Shown one piece after another: positions 55,323 to 64,000 of a stretch of 64,000 nucleotides of DNA. Source of the DNA: Acinetobacter pollinis (GTDB lineage Bacteria; Pseudomonadota; Gammaproteobacteria; Pseudomonadales; Moraxellaceae); contig NZ_VTDQ01000012.1 of the NCBI RefSeq assembly GCF_015627175.1, positions 1-64,000 on the forward strand, in the 5' to 3' direction. The number at the start of each line of letters is the position of its first letter. The stretch's first letter is position 1. Below the pieces are notes generated by a model. The model was not told the origin of the DNA, did not search any database, and saw nothing but the letters and a program-made list of their open reading frames with translations. A program made the translations under genes and the position numbers.

Positions 55323-55721
55323 CTATTGCCCGGTATAAGGTCTTAACTTAATAGACACAATACTAAGGGTACCGCCGACAATTAAAGATGTATTGGCCAA
55401 AGTAATGTCTGTCCCAACTTCAAAGTCTGCAACGGCTTTACCATCACCATTAAATAGTCTTGCCCAGCGTGCAGTACCTGTTTTCACTGCAACTGCTGTA
55501 TCCGTTGGATTTAACTCAATACTATCTGTATTTACTTGTTTTAAACTTGGTTTAGGTAATGTCAAGGTGACAAGCTTCGCGCCGTTGTCTGCATTTACAT
55601 CACTCGTTGTCGGCTTTATAGAATCATAAAAAATAAAGGTAGCATTATTGCTACCTTGATCGATGTATGAAGCGAGCGCACTCAGCTGAGAAACAGCCGC
55701 AGTATTTGATAAATAAATCAT
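55323..55721 (-). CDS. phage tail-region protein, 132 aa
   Basis: Not recognised. Ala/Thr/Asn-rich beta-like sequence, e.g. SALASYIDQGSNNATFIFYD and TARWARLFNGDGKAVADFEV. No membrane segment. It starts with an ATGA overlap with the upstream 100-aa gene. It resembles small minor tail or fibre-assembly proteins in length; the function is unproven. Confidence 0.7.
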   Translation of the reverse strand: MIYLSNTAAVSQLSALASYIDQGSNNATFIFYDSIKPTTSDVNADNGAKLVTLTLPKPSLKQVNTDSIELNPTDTAVAVKTGTARWARLFNGDGKAVADFEVGTDITLANTSLIVGGTLSIVSIKLRPYTGQ

Positions 55722-56020
55722 TTTGGAACCACCATATCTTGTATAACTGCGTTAAATTTTGTCTGATTATCAAAAGCCACTATGAATAAAGTTAAATCTT
55801 TATTTAGTCCACGAACAACATAAGAACCATCTAGTTTCGGCTTCACTGAGGCCAATAAACTCAGCTGATTTCTGTCAAAGATACCAACTAGGCAATTACT
55901 ATAATCTGAGCCCTGCTTTTTAATTGAGCCTTGAACTTTTCTTGGAGTATTATCACTTCCAAAATAGTTGATATTAATGCCAGTGACACCAATTCCAATC
56001 TTTCGAGATATAGGAAACAC
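55718..56020 (-). CDS. phage tail-region protein, 100 aa
   Basis: Not recognised. A short beta-rich protein (KIGIGVTGININYFGSDNTP, SYVVRGLNKDLTLFIVAF) of the style of carboxypeptidase-regulatory-like or fibre-associated domains. It abuts the fibre-like gene by one base and overlaps the next gene by four, so it is in the same translational unit. Confidence 0.65.
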   Translation of the reverse strand: MFPISRKIGIGVTGININYFGSDNTPRKVQGSIKKQGSDYSNCLVGIFDRNQLSLLASVKPKLDGSYVVRGLNKDLTLFIVAFDNQTKFNAVIQDMVVPK

Positions 56021-57279
56021 TATAAATACTCCCCTAAGTAGAAATAAAAACCTCCACCACCAGGGGTCCCATTTACCATTGCAGCGTCAGATACATACAT
56101 TGAGGAATCCGACAAAATTGGTGTTGTTGAAATATTACCTAAAGCATTTCCTGAATAGAAAATGTGTTTAAAAGTACCTCTGAGATAAGAGAGTCCATCA
56201 GCAAATGGTATTTCTAATGCACTCATAGAGTTTGCATTAAAGGTACCAGAACCCGAAACATAATTTGGTATTATGGGTAAACCGATGATGCTATTCCCAT
56301 TAAGAGTCATTGGATGTGTTACAAGAAATTTTGCGAAAGTTTCATTGTAAGCTAATGGAGTGGAATACCCGATAGAATTACTTGAAAAGTCGATACCTGT
56401 TGAAGCAGTTATATTTTTAAAGGCTGAAGATAATAAAAACCATTGTGGGATGGAGCTATTCAAAGATGAGTTAAATAAACCACAGCCCGAAAGTGTCTTA
56501 TAATTATCTGCACCTGTAGCAGTTCTAAGAAAGTAAAATGCATCGGAATCCCCGATCAAAGTAAAGTTACGCAATCCACTAGAAGGGGCTGTCGCATCAG
56601 ATGATGAATTATATGAATTTGTTGCTCTTGCCCAATACCACCGTGCCCAACCACGTACACAATCACCATTACTTCCTTTAATATCCCAATTACTTGTGGG
56701 ATTGGCTGAATCAAATGGTAACTGTTGGACTGTATTATTATTAATATCATCAACATTATTCATTGATGCCAATAACCCAACCATCCCATACTTGGCATAA
56801 CTGTCATTATAAACACTTGAGCCATCTGCATTTGCTCGGCTTTCATCGATACGAATAAAAGGATGCTGTGCTGTAGGATTCTTCGCACGATAAACTCTTT
56901 TTTGATTTGCACTAAAAATAATGTCATACCCTAAAGGTGATAAAACTGCTGTACCAATAGTTGTAACCGTTTGTGCTATTAAATCTGTAGATAAAATAAA
57001 TTGCGTTGTATTTGGTACACCAACAATACGATATTTGCCATTAATCACATCAGGCTTACAAGCCGACAGCGTTATACATTGAAACAACATACATTGATGA
57101 TCTGCATTGAAATTAACCGTCATCTTTCCATCATCAGCAATGCTTATTGATGTGACTGTAGGTAAAGCAACGCCATTCACTAAGCATGAATCTAAGAGGT
57201 TAATTAAATCGCCCCAACGGTTATCTAATGACAGTCCATTTTTATGACTAAAAAACTGAACCTTTGTATCTGCTTTCAT
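56020..57279 (-). CDS. tail fibre-like / putative receptor-binding phage protein
   Basis: About 419 residues. N-terminal part: MKADTKVQFFSHKNGLSLDN, then a mixed domain (ISIADDGKMTVNFNADHQCM). The rest is rich in Ser, Asn, Thr, Tyr and Gly, like trimeric fibres that bind host receptors. The frame is open from 57312, but that would run through a terminator hairpin; GGAA precedes the ATG at 57277-57279. It is read after the large 1189-aa tail gene and before three small proteins and the hub-like gene. Host receptor unknown. Confidence 0.65.
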   Translation of the reverse strand: MKADTKVQFFSHKNGLSLDNRWGDLINLLDSCLVNGVALPTVTSISIADDGKMTVNFNADHQCMLFQCITLSACKPDVINGKYRIVGVPNTTQFILSTDLIAQTVTTIGTAVLSPLGYDIIFSANQKRVYRAKNPTAQHPFIRIDESRANADGSSVYNDSYAKYGMVGLLASMNNVDDINNNTVQQLPFDSANPTSNWDIKGSNGDCVRGWARWYWARATNSYNSSSDATAPSSGLRNFTLIGDSDAFYFLRTATGADNYKTLSGCGLFNSSLNSSIPQWFLLSSAFKNITASTGIDFSSNSIGYSTPLAYNETFAKFLVTHPMTLNGNSIIGLPIIPNYVSGSGTFNANSMSALEIPFADGLSYLRGTFKHIFYSGNALGNISTTPILSDSSMYVSDAAMVNGTPGGGGFYFYLGEYL

Positions 57280-57291
57280 AATAATTTCCAT

Positions 57292-57316
57292 AAAAAAACC
57301 CATGCGAGGCATGGGC
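57292..57316 (-). terminator. hairpin before the fibre-like gene
   Basis: A perfect 7-bp stem CCCATGC / GCATGGG with a 3-nt loop and seven U on the minus strand, between the large tail gene stop and the fibre-like gene start. It probably lowers fibre gene expression relative to the tail genes. Confidence 0.65.
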
Positions 57317-57333
57317 TAAAACTTGTTAAAGAC

Positions 57334-60300
57334 TTAGAGTTTGCGGTCAATATCACCACGGAGCATGAGTTGAAATTGATCTGATAATAAAGATGGTTCA
57401 GACTGCTTCACTGTACGAATACACCAAATTGGATAGGTTGCTGCTTTTGTATCAAAACGAAGTACATTACCACTTGCCCACCCAGTTCCCCAACCTGTTG
57501 CTTTAATCACAAAATAGGGAGCATTAGTCACTGGATTAATCGGTGCACAGTCACTGTCTGTTGATCCTGTTGCAATTTGACCGCTATATTCACCAATCAC
57601 CCTAAATCCTGTGGTTGATGTGAAAACTAAAGCCCATCGTTCCTGAATTGCGCCTTTATTGGTGACCTGAATGGGATACAACGCATCATTATAATTTGCA
57701 GAAATACTAGAACCTGTGGCTACACTATTAAAAACACTATTCCACGTTGAATCTGTGAATTTATTTGTATAGCGTGCATACATATCACCAATCACTAGAC
57801 CCGAACCCACAATACTATCTACTGTAGAATATCGATGCGTAATCGGCTTGGTTAAAGTAATTTGTCCATCAATTTGTACATCACTAATTAACCCCATATC
57901 TTGATAGCGATATTTTGCATATAACGGCGTTTTCAGATTGTTTAATGCAAAGTCACCACTCAAGACAAACTTTCCATAATCGTAATCTACGACATATAAA
58001 CTCGTATCTAACTTTACGCCGTTTGCATCTTCTAATTCACAGAATGAAATACGTTGATCATCAAGTGAATAGGTTTTACCAGCAACCGTATCAGGTAAAG
58101 TATAAGATTTAGATGAACTCAAAACTGCAACATCACCCACTCGAAAAATAGGTACCCGACCATCGGTAGGTAAACGTGTTGCAGACAAACCTAAAATTGA
58201 AGCATCTAAAGGAATAGAGCTATAACCTACGGCGTTGTACTTAATCGAATCTGACAAAACATAAATTGGCTTATCAATATACGTTTTACCACCATCTGTG
58301 TATTCAAAACTGACGTTATACCAAGGGTAAGCTTCAACCTCTGCGCGATTAGCTGTCGTGATTTCAGTCTTTTCTCGAAAAGAAAACTGACCTAATCCAT
58401 AATCCCAATTAAAAGCCCCACTGACAGTAGCCGTATTCACGACACCATTGGCTGGAGGCTGAATTGTAATTGTACCGCCGTCCACTCTTGTCGCCGTAAT
58501 TGTGACCGACTCAGGACGTAAAGGCATCACAGCAGAACGAAAAGCGATACGTGCTACCTTCAGTTGATCCATTGTTGTCACTAATGACTGTAATGCCACA
58601 TCATTTGATGCACCTGAGTTCCAAGAGTTTATTTTTACCAAACCGCCTGAGTACTGCAATGTGCCGGCATAAATTGCCGAGCCATTAATTACCGATGGAT
58701 CACGGTATAACAGCCCTGCACGATCAATATATGTTGCGCCACCAAGTAAGAATCTTAATGACTCTGAGAGAATCGTTTCGGCATAACCATCTGTCAGGTC
58801 AACTCTTAATTCTGTTGCTGTTATTGTACTACTTGCTGTAAAGGCATCTGAACTATCACGGTAATTACACACAATTGCAAATGCACTATTTAACGGTGTA
58901 TCTGTTCGTGTAGTTTTGTATGTGTATGAAAAGAAAACGCCATCGATTGTCGGTGCATACTTTGTTTCTTCATACGCATAGCTCACACTCGGATTCAGCG
59001 TTATTGTACGATCTACATATTTGATCGTACCTTGTACCTTTCCTGTGTCTCGGTGAATCAATTGGCCCTTTGTATCATCAATTTTTTGATCATAAAAATT
59101 CATGGTTCGCAGTACACCACTTGCAGAACCATTACCCACATTGTTTAAGCCTTGAAAACTCACGGCAAGTGCAATACTTCCAGCTTTCAATGTCCCTGAA
59201 CCATCAATCAGAATTTCAGAACCAACCGTACCACTTAAAGTGACTGACTTTTTAATTCCTTTGTCATACGACACATTAAAATCAGTGCTTCCCATTGGTA
59301 AAACATTCGGCATTAATTTAGCCGTACTATTGCCATAATCAATGGATCCTGTTGCATCACCTTTAAAATTACCTTGACCATCATCTGTTGCCGTTTTGGT
59401 ATCAGCTCCATATTTCCATGTCACTGTGAGTGAACCGGGAACAATGACATTCGCATCAAAAGCAATCGGCACATAAGCTTTTGATATTGGCATATCTGCA
59501 CGGCTATATAAGTGTAGGTTTTGCCCCCAAGTAAATAAAATCCCTGAATTTACATCCGGTAAAGCCCCACACGTTAAAAGTACCGTGCCTGTCTCATAAT
59601 TAATGGTACCTGAACCAAATAATGCACTTGTGCCTTTTAAAACGCCGTTACCACTGTCACGCAATGTATAAACTTTCCCTTGGGAAACATAGGAAACTTT
59701 TAATGAACCTACAGATGGAATAGGTGCCAGTGTACGTGTCCAATTCAATGCACGATTTTCTGCCGTTACTGTCATGAGTAGCGTTTCTTGTGGTCTTGTT
59801 GGTGCCGCTGCAGGAATAAAATTAAAGATAATACTCGCCGTGCCAGTTCCTGCACCTGAATTCCATTTAATTAAGCCGTTTTGATAATCTACCGTACCAA
59901 CACTTGTACCCGAATTATTGAATAGCTCACCACCCTTATCGCTAATTTGAGCATTAAAGAGTGAAAACGTTAACGTATTTGGAAGTACTGATGAACCTAA
60001 GTAACAATTTTGAGTAGGATCAATGGTTAAATTTCTTGTAAGGCTAATCGGATTTGTATTCCCTGAGATAAGAACCACATCCTCACTTGCCGCATTTACA
60101 TCAATCAATGGTATTTCTGACTGTGCCGAGGGAATCAATTGTGTGTAAATGCTTTTTGCATTGACTGTCGTCTGACCAATACTCACATTTTGAATGATAT
60201 CTGTAGAGGCATAATACTTCCCCGTATCTGCAACAATCGTTTCGCGAACAATCGTATTTGATGTATCTCCAGCATACCAACGTCTTGCTGAAAGCCCTGT

Positions 60301-60903
60301 AAAGTCATATAGCAAAGCTTCACTGATGCTATAAGTTGCGACCTTGTATTCAACTTCTTTTTGATCAACAACCATTTTGGCAATTCGAGTAGATACTGCT
60401 GTGATTCTTACGAATTGAATTTGTTCATTGGCCTTATTTTCGTTCTGCGCTAAAACCAATGTTATGCCAACGCTATAAGAATCCTCGGATGGAAAAGCTA
60501 CCGTTTGAAACTGTTTCATTCCCTTATAAGCAGTTTCGAGTAATGTCCCTGTACCTTGTCCACCTTTTGCAAGATAGTTTTCAACACGATTTTGTGCAGC
60601 ACTACGTTTATCTGTCCAATCGGCTGTAGAAAATAATGATGCACTGACGGCGCTATCATTCGGATTCTGGGCAATAAAGGCAACACCACCCATCAATTTG
60701 TCTGTATCACTTGTATTCACCGCAGGGAATATTTTACGCATAGAGACATTACCCATCGTGCGATCTAACTCACTGACATCATCAAATAAGTTATTGCTCT
60801 GCCCATCTTGAATAATTACGCCGTTATATTGCCCACCGCCGTCTTCTGTATCTGTTTGTCGTTGAGCACCGTAAATGACTAGGTTCTTTGGTTCAATCGC
60901 CAT
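57334..60903 (-). CDS. very large phage tail protein with repeated beta modules
   Basis: 1189 residues, almost entirely beta-rich. Starts MAIEPKNLVIYGAQRQTDTE. A recurring phrase of about 20 residues appears several times: VGTVDYQNGLIKWNSG, GSGTINYETGTVLL, GDATGSIDYGNSTAKL, VQGTIKYVDRTITLN and IYAGTLQYSGGLVKI, each preceded by a strand-rich stretch. This looks like Ig-like or tail-tube/fibre repeats. It lies between the tape-measure/small gene and the fibre-like gene, so a tail-shaft, sheath-like or tail-tip role is possible; I cannot choose from sequence. Confidence 0.7.
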   Translation of the reverse strand: MAIEPKNLVIYGAQRQTDTEDGGGQYNGVIIQDGQSNNLFDDVSELDRTMGNVSMRKIFPAVNTSDTDKLMGGVAFIAQNPNDSAVSASLFSTADWTDKRSAAQNRVENYLAKGGQGTGTLLETAYKGMKQFQTVAFPSEDSYSVGITLVLAQNENKANEQIQFVRITAVSTRIAKMVVDQKEVEYKVATYSISEALLYDFTGLSARRWYAGDTSNTIVRETIVADTGKYYASTDIIQNVSIGQTTVNAKSIYTQLIPSAQSEIPLIDVNAASEDVVLISGNTNPISLTRNLTIDPTQNCYLGSSVLPNTLTFSLFNAQISDKGGELFNNSGTSVGTVDYQNGLIKWNSGAGTGTASIIFNFIPAAAPTRPQETLLMTVTAENRALNWTRTLAPIPSVGSLKVSYVSQGKVYTLRDSGNGVLKGTSALFGSGTINYETGTVLLTCGALPDVNSGILFTWGQNLHLYSRADMPISKAYVPIAFDANVIVPGSLTVTWKYGADTKTATDDGQGNFKGDATGSIDYGNSTAKLMPNVLPMGSTDFNVSYDKGIKKSVTLSGTVGSEILIDGSGTLKAGSIALAVSFQGLNNVGNGSASGVLRTMNFYDQKIDDTKGQLIHRDTGKVQGTIKYVDRTITLNPSVSYAYEETKYAPTIDGVFFSYTYKTTRTDTPLNSAFAIVCNYRDSSDAFTASSTITATELRVDLTDGYAETILSESLRFLLGGATYIDRAGLLYRDPSVINGSAIYAGTLQYSGGLVKINSWNSGASNDVALQSLVTTMDQLKVARIAFRSAVMPLRPESVTITATRVDGGTITIQPPANGVVNTATVSGAFNWDYGLGQFSFREKTEITTANRAEVEAYPWYNVSFEYTDGGKTYIDKPIYVLSDSIKYNAVGYSSIPLDASILGLSATRLPTDGRVPIFRVGDVAVLSSSKSYTLPDTVAGKTYSLDDQRISFCELEDANGVKLDTSLYVVDYDYGKFVLSGDFALNNLKTPLYAKYRYQDMGLISDVQIDGQITLTKPITHRYSTVDSIVGSGLVIGDMYARYTNKFTDSTWNSVFNSVATGSSISANYNDALYPIQVTNKGAIQERWALVFTSTTGFRVIGEYSGQIATGSTDSDCAPINPVTNAPYFVIKATGWGTGWASGNVLRFDTKAATYPIWCIRTVKQSEPSLLSDQFQLMLRGDIDRKL

Positions 60904-60920
60904 TGTTTTCTCTCATTAAT

Positions 60921-61343
60921 TTATTGATTTGCCCGACTAAACTCCAAAAACCGCAATGTGGCATTGTAGTAATCACTGTCTGAAATTGTGGGCTGTTCTT
61001 TCACTGGAGATGCTTCAAATGCTGTTTTCTCATGGTAAAAAATCACATCAAACGTTCGATTATCATGTGGAAATTCAAAAACCAATTGAAACTGCTCACC
61101 TTGTTGCAATGACCAACTATACAATTGGCTTAAATACTTACGCTGTATCCACCCTTGATTGGTATTTTTGGCAAGTAGCGTAATTGGTCGACCACCTTTC
61201 ATTCTTCCTTCTTGCACAATAGGTGTGCCATCTACAGCGTACTCCAAAGCTTGCTTAATTGGGTTCCAACTAAATTCATCAGACCATAAAAAACCGTCTT
61301 CAAGTGAGACGGTTTCATTGGTACTTCTTCGTATTAACTTCAT
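60921..61343 (-). CDS. phage tail-region protein, 140 aa
   Basis: Not recognised by name. Sequence MKLIRRSTNETVSLEDGFLW followed by SDEFSWNPIKQALEYAVDGT and, later, QQGEQFQLVFEFPHDNRTFD gives a compact mixed fold without membrane segments. Its position between tape measure and the large tail protein suggests a distal-tail or tail-assembly component. It starts directly after the tape-measure stop codon. Confidence 0.7.
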   Translation of the reverse strand: MKLIRRSTNETVSLEDGFLWSDEFSWNPIKQALEYAVDGTPIVQEGRMKGGRPITLLAKNTNQGWIQRKYLSQLYSWSLQQGEQFQLVFEFPHDNRTFDVIFYHEKTAFEASPVKEQPTISDSDYYNATLRFLEFSRANQ

Positions 61344-64000
61344 CTAACTGCTCTTTTTATGTTGACCTAGTTGCTCCAAAATACTCTCTAACGTTTCTGC
61401 CTGATTTTGGGATGCTTGTACCGTTGCACTTTGCCCATTCGATTCAAGCTTAATCGTGCGTGTAGAACCACTTGAAGTATCAACGGCGTTCTCAGCAGAT
61501 TGCTGATGACTTTGTATCGCTTTTTGCTGTCTAAATTGGGCCTTATATTTATCAAGCTGTTCATTGACATACATTTGATTAGAAAAGTTAGGCATCATGG
61601 ATGCGTTTGCAGGATCAATACCATGCTGTTGTAAATAACCCATAGAGGCTTTTGTTGCACCAACATTACTTGCACCGGCTGACTGTTTATATAGCTTATC
61701 AGCCATACTTTCAGCGTCATCATCACTGTAACCAATATCTTTAAGCTTCTGTAAAATATTATCCTTGGTATACCAAATATTGGTTGACCCACCGCCTGAG
61801 CTTGAACCACCTTTTTTAGCATTTTTCGCATCTTCTTCCGCAGCATAAGACCCCCAAGCATCACTGGCCTCTTTAATGCTCTCAGTTGTCTTATCCCAAG
61901 CATTTGATGCACGATTCGCTTCACCCTCTGCGGTATCACCAAGCTTAGAAAACATTTCTGAGGCTGTTTCTGTTGCACCATCAATACCATATAAAGCACT
62001 AGCCACTTTATCTACAGATACAGATGCATGACCTAAATCATCAAGCTTAGAAACAAGACCATTCATTGCAAGCTGGCTTTCATACCAGGATATTTTTGCT
62101 TGATTCCCAGAGGCATAAATCTTCTCCCCCATATTTACAAGTGCTTGTCGGATTTGCTGTGTAGAGGCTTGACCACTGCGACTCATGGTATTAAAAGCAT
62201 CGACTTGAACCTGTGCTGCATCATTGGCTTCTTGACGCATTGTTAACCCAAGTACCTTGAATGCCTTTTGTGTTTCATTTAATGCAGTTGGAGTTTTTTC
62301 AAGCTTTTCATTAATACCATCAATACCAGCCTGTACTTGCTCACTTGATAACTTGCCATCCTTACCAAACTGAACATACATTTTTCTGATTTGATCAATT
62401 TCAGCCTGACTCTTTGCCTTTTCTAGTAGTTGTTGAAGTGATTGAACCAACAGGGCTGAGGCATTTCCCCCTTTTGCCTTAATTTGGTCATATCCTGCCG
62501 CAACCGTACTAATTTCCTGTGCAACGTTCTTAAAACCTGAAGACACACGATTTAAAGCAGCATCTGTATCCACACCAAGCGCCTGTGCTGCTTTAATGGC
62601 TGCATTATCTGCACTCAGTCCTGCTTTGTCTGAAGCATCTGCCGTATTATTCCATGCCTGTACGCTAACTTTACCAGCTTGATCCATGGTAACAATATAG
62701 CCTTTAGCAATCAGATCGGCTTGCATCATACCGTCCATTGCGCCATGGTTGGCTTTTATCGCAGCTTCCGCATAAGCTTGTACGGCGGCAGTCTTATCCG
62801 CATCAATTTGATTGCTTTTGGCACCTTCTGTTTGCTTGGCAGAAAGTATCTGATCCATTGCCGACTTGGCACTTGCCACCGATTCAGTATCTTTTTCTTG
62901 CTGGTTTTTTGCAGCATCTTCAAGATTCTGTAAGGTCTTTGATTGAAATGCCATTGCATCACTATCAGCCTGAGCATAATACTCTTTTGCTTTTTGTTGC
63001 ATGGCATCAGCATTTGCCGAGAATTGCTTACTTATATCTCCCCAAGTCATTGCCGCCAAGGCACGATTACTTGCCGATGCAACAGAAAACAATGCACCTG
63101 TTAGTAATTCAAATCCAATCTTAATCCCACTAATACCGTCAGATAAAGCGCCAACAGCAATGTTAATTCCTTGAAAAATTCGAGTCAGGAAACTGACCTG
63201 TTCACCACCTTTGGTGACCTCACCTGTAAATGATGAAAATATACTTAGAGCATTGGTTAACGATGTCCCTAAAACATCCAGTACATCTTTAGCCAAATCT
63301 CCAACTGTAGCTAGAAATTGTTTAAGCACATCATAAGTAGAAGACAATGCGCCTTTAAACGCCGTAATGGTTGATGTATCAATCTTTTTAAGTTGATCAC
63401 CAACCCATACAAAACCCTGCCCAACATCTTTAGAGATTAAGCTAAGGCTTTTCATATTATCAGCAAGTAAAATAATCCACTCAGCAACAGTCTTGGATGC
63501 TCCTTTAGACTGATCCATCGAGCCGATAAAAATATCCCATTCAGTTTTAAGACGATTAATTGCTGTACCAATTGTTGCAGGGAACTTATTAAACTCACCT
63601 TGAATAAAAGATGATTGTCCTTGTAAAGATTTAATGAGCGTATTCGATGTAATTTGCCCTTCAGAAGCCATTTGTCGCAACTGTGCTGTCGTTACACCTA
63701 GTGAACGCTTTAATGCATCACTAATCGCTGGTGCTTGCTCCATGATGCTATTAAATTCATCACCTCGCAAAACACCTGACTGTAAGCTCTGCGTTAACTG
63801 AATGATTGCCCCTTCAGTCGCTTGAGCACTCTCACCACCAACTTGCATTGCCATTTTAATGGTTTTAGTCAAATCTAAACTTTGCTTTTGACTTAGGCCC
63901 AGCTCTTTACCAACGGCGTTTACTTTTGAGAACAGTCTTGCAGTCCCATCTAAACTACTATTGGTCATAACTGCTATTTGTTGAACACCAGCCATGGCCT
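61344..64000 (-). CDS. phage tail tape measure protein (5' end outside window)
   Basis: At least 884 residues; the frame is still open at the right edge (the next upstream codon is GCC), and the ATG at 63993-63995 is probably internal. The N-terminal visible part carries the tape-measure signature domain (SGVLRGDEFNSIMEQAPAIS, then LGVTTAQLRQMASEGQITSN). Later come hydrophobic segments that are typical for this family, and a coiled-coil-rich centre. It sets tail length and helps DNA delivery. It starts the visible late operon. Confidence 0.9.
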   Translation of the reverse strand, partial: AMAGVQQIAVMTNSSLDGTARLFSKVNAVGKELGLSQKQSLDLTKTIKMAMQVGGESAQATEGAIIQLTQSLQSGVLRGDEFNSIMEQAPAISDALKRSLGVTTAQLRQMASEGQITSNTLIKSLQGQSSFIQGEFNKFPATIGTAINRLKTEWDIFIGSMDQSKGASKTVAEWIILLADNMKSLSLISKDVGQGFVWVGDQLKKIDTSTITAFKGALSSTYDVLKQFLATVGDLAKDVLDVLGTSLTNALSIFSSFTGEVTKGGEQVSFLTRIFQGINIAVGALSDGISGIKIGFELLTGALFSVASASNRALAAMTWGDISKQFSANADAMQQKAKEYYAQADSDAMAFQSKTLQNLEDAAKNQQEKDTESVASAKSAMDQILSAKQTEGAKSNQIDADKTAAVQAYAEAAIKANHGAMDGMMQADLIAKGYIVTMDQAGKVSVQAWNNTADASDKAGLSADNAAIKAAQALGVDTDAALNRVSSGFKNVAQEISTVAAGYDQIKAKGGNASALLVQSLQQLLEKAKSQAEIDQIRKMYVQFGKDGKLSSEQVQAGIDGINEKLEKTPTALNETQKAFKVLGLTMRQEANDAAQVQVDAFNTMSRSGQASTQQIRQALVNMGEKIYASGNQAKISWYESQLAMNGLVSKLDDLGHASVSVDKVASALYGIDGATETASEMFSKLGDTAEGEANRASNAWDKTTESIKEASDAWGSYAAEEDAKNAKKGGSSSGGGSTNIWYTKDNILQKLKDIGYSDDDAESMADKLYKQSAGASNVGATKASMGYLQQHGIDPANASMMPNFSNQMYVNEQLDKYKAQFRQQKAIQSHQQSAENAVDTSSGSTRTIKLESNGQSATVQASQNQAETLESILEQLGQHKKSS

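Larger units (their letters stand above)
47817..64000. mobile_element. left part of a siphovirus-like prophage (continues past the window)
   Basis: Integrase at the left end, membrane-protein cargo, then a late operon on the minus strand with tape measure, tail, holin, endolysin and spanin genes. No head, packaging, replication or repressor genes are seen, so these must lie to the right. Late transcription runs toward the integrase. All genes seen look intact. The left border is approximate. Confidence 0.85.

Noticed and set aside
1..64000. CRISPR array
   Set aside because: No regularly spaced repeats of 24-40 bases were seen; the only repeat series are tRNA genes and short motifs.

Overview
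The window is a chromosomal segment of an Acinetobacter species (Moraxellaceae, Gammaproteobacteria). The DNA is AT-rich, and gene content and order fit the genus. The clearest marker is the block rubA-rubB-estB-oxyR, the arrangement described for Acinetobacter ADP1, followed by a convergent gyrA. The species cannot be fixed from sequence reading alone. Frames and motifs were read by eye; no database search was run.

Layout. (1) 1-1.2 kb: the 3' end of an IS630-type transposase abuts an acyltransferase gene that it appears to have cut off. (2) 1.3-25 kb: core genome, with a LysR regulator, a CNNM/CBS protein, lysS, a YqiA-like hydrolase, apt, the rubAB-estB-oxyR block, gyrA, etfBA, a LysE exporter with an Lrp-type regulator, a GNAT enzyme, the lptM-lysA-dapF-xerC lysine/wall/recombinase cluster, cycA, radA and a Tim44-domain protein. 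(3) 25-29 kb: a hypothetical gene between partial terminator copies, a DegS-type protease, a Nif3 protein, sodB and two tandem tRNA-Asn genes. (4) 29-38 kb: a four-gene MdtABC/MuxABC-type RND efflux operon (adaptor, two pumps, outer-membrane factor), closed on the far side by a third tRNA-Asn gene identical to the first. (5) 38-47 kb: ubiC-ubiA, ohrR-ohr with a palindromic operator, a glutamate/glutamine-type ABC importer operon, and glnA with a well-formed sigma-54 promoter and NtrC-like sites. (6) 47.8 kb to the right edge: the left part of a siphovirus-like prophage. An integrase on the + strand is followed by three AT-rich membrane-protein genes, then a late operon on the - strand, read in the order tape measure, tail proteins, tail fibre-like protein, holin, SAR-type endolysin, and overlapping Rz/Rz1 spanins. 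The prophage runs off the window, so its head and early genes and attR are not visible.

How the parts fit. Several loci serve redox and oxidant handling: rubredoxin and its reductase, OxyR, SodB, Ohr/OhrR and ETF. Nitrogen supply is represented by glnA and an amino-acid importer placed side by side. The least explained DNA is the accessory stretch between integrase and lysis genes (about 49.2-51.3 kb), which holds membrane proteins of unknown role and a 17-codon ORF with a strong ribosome binding site.
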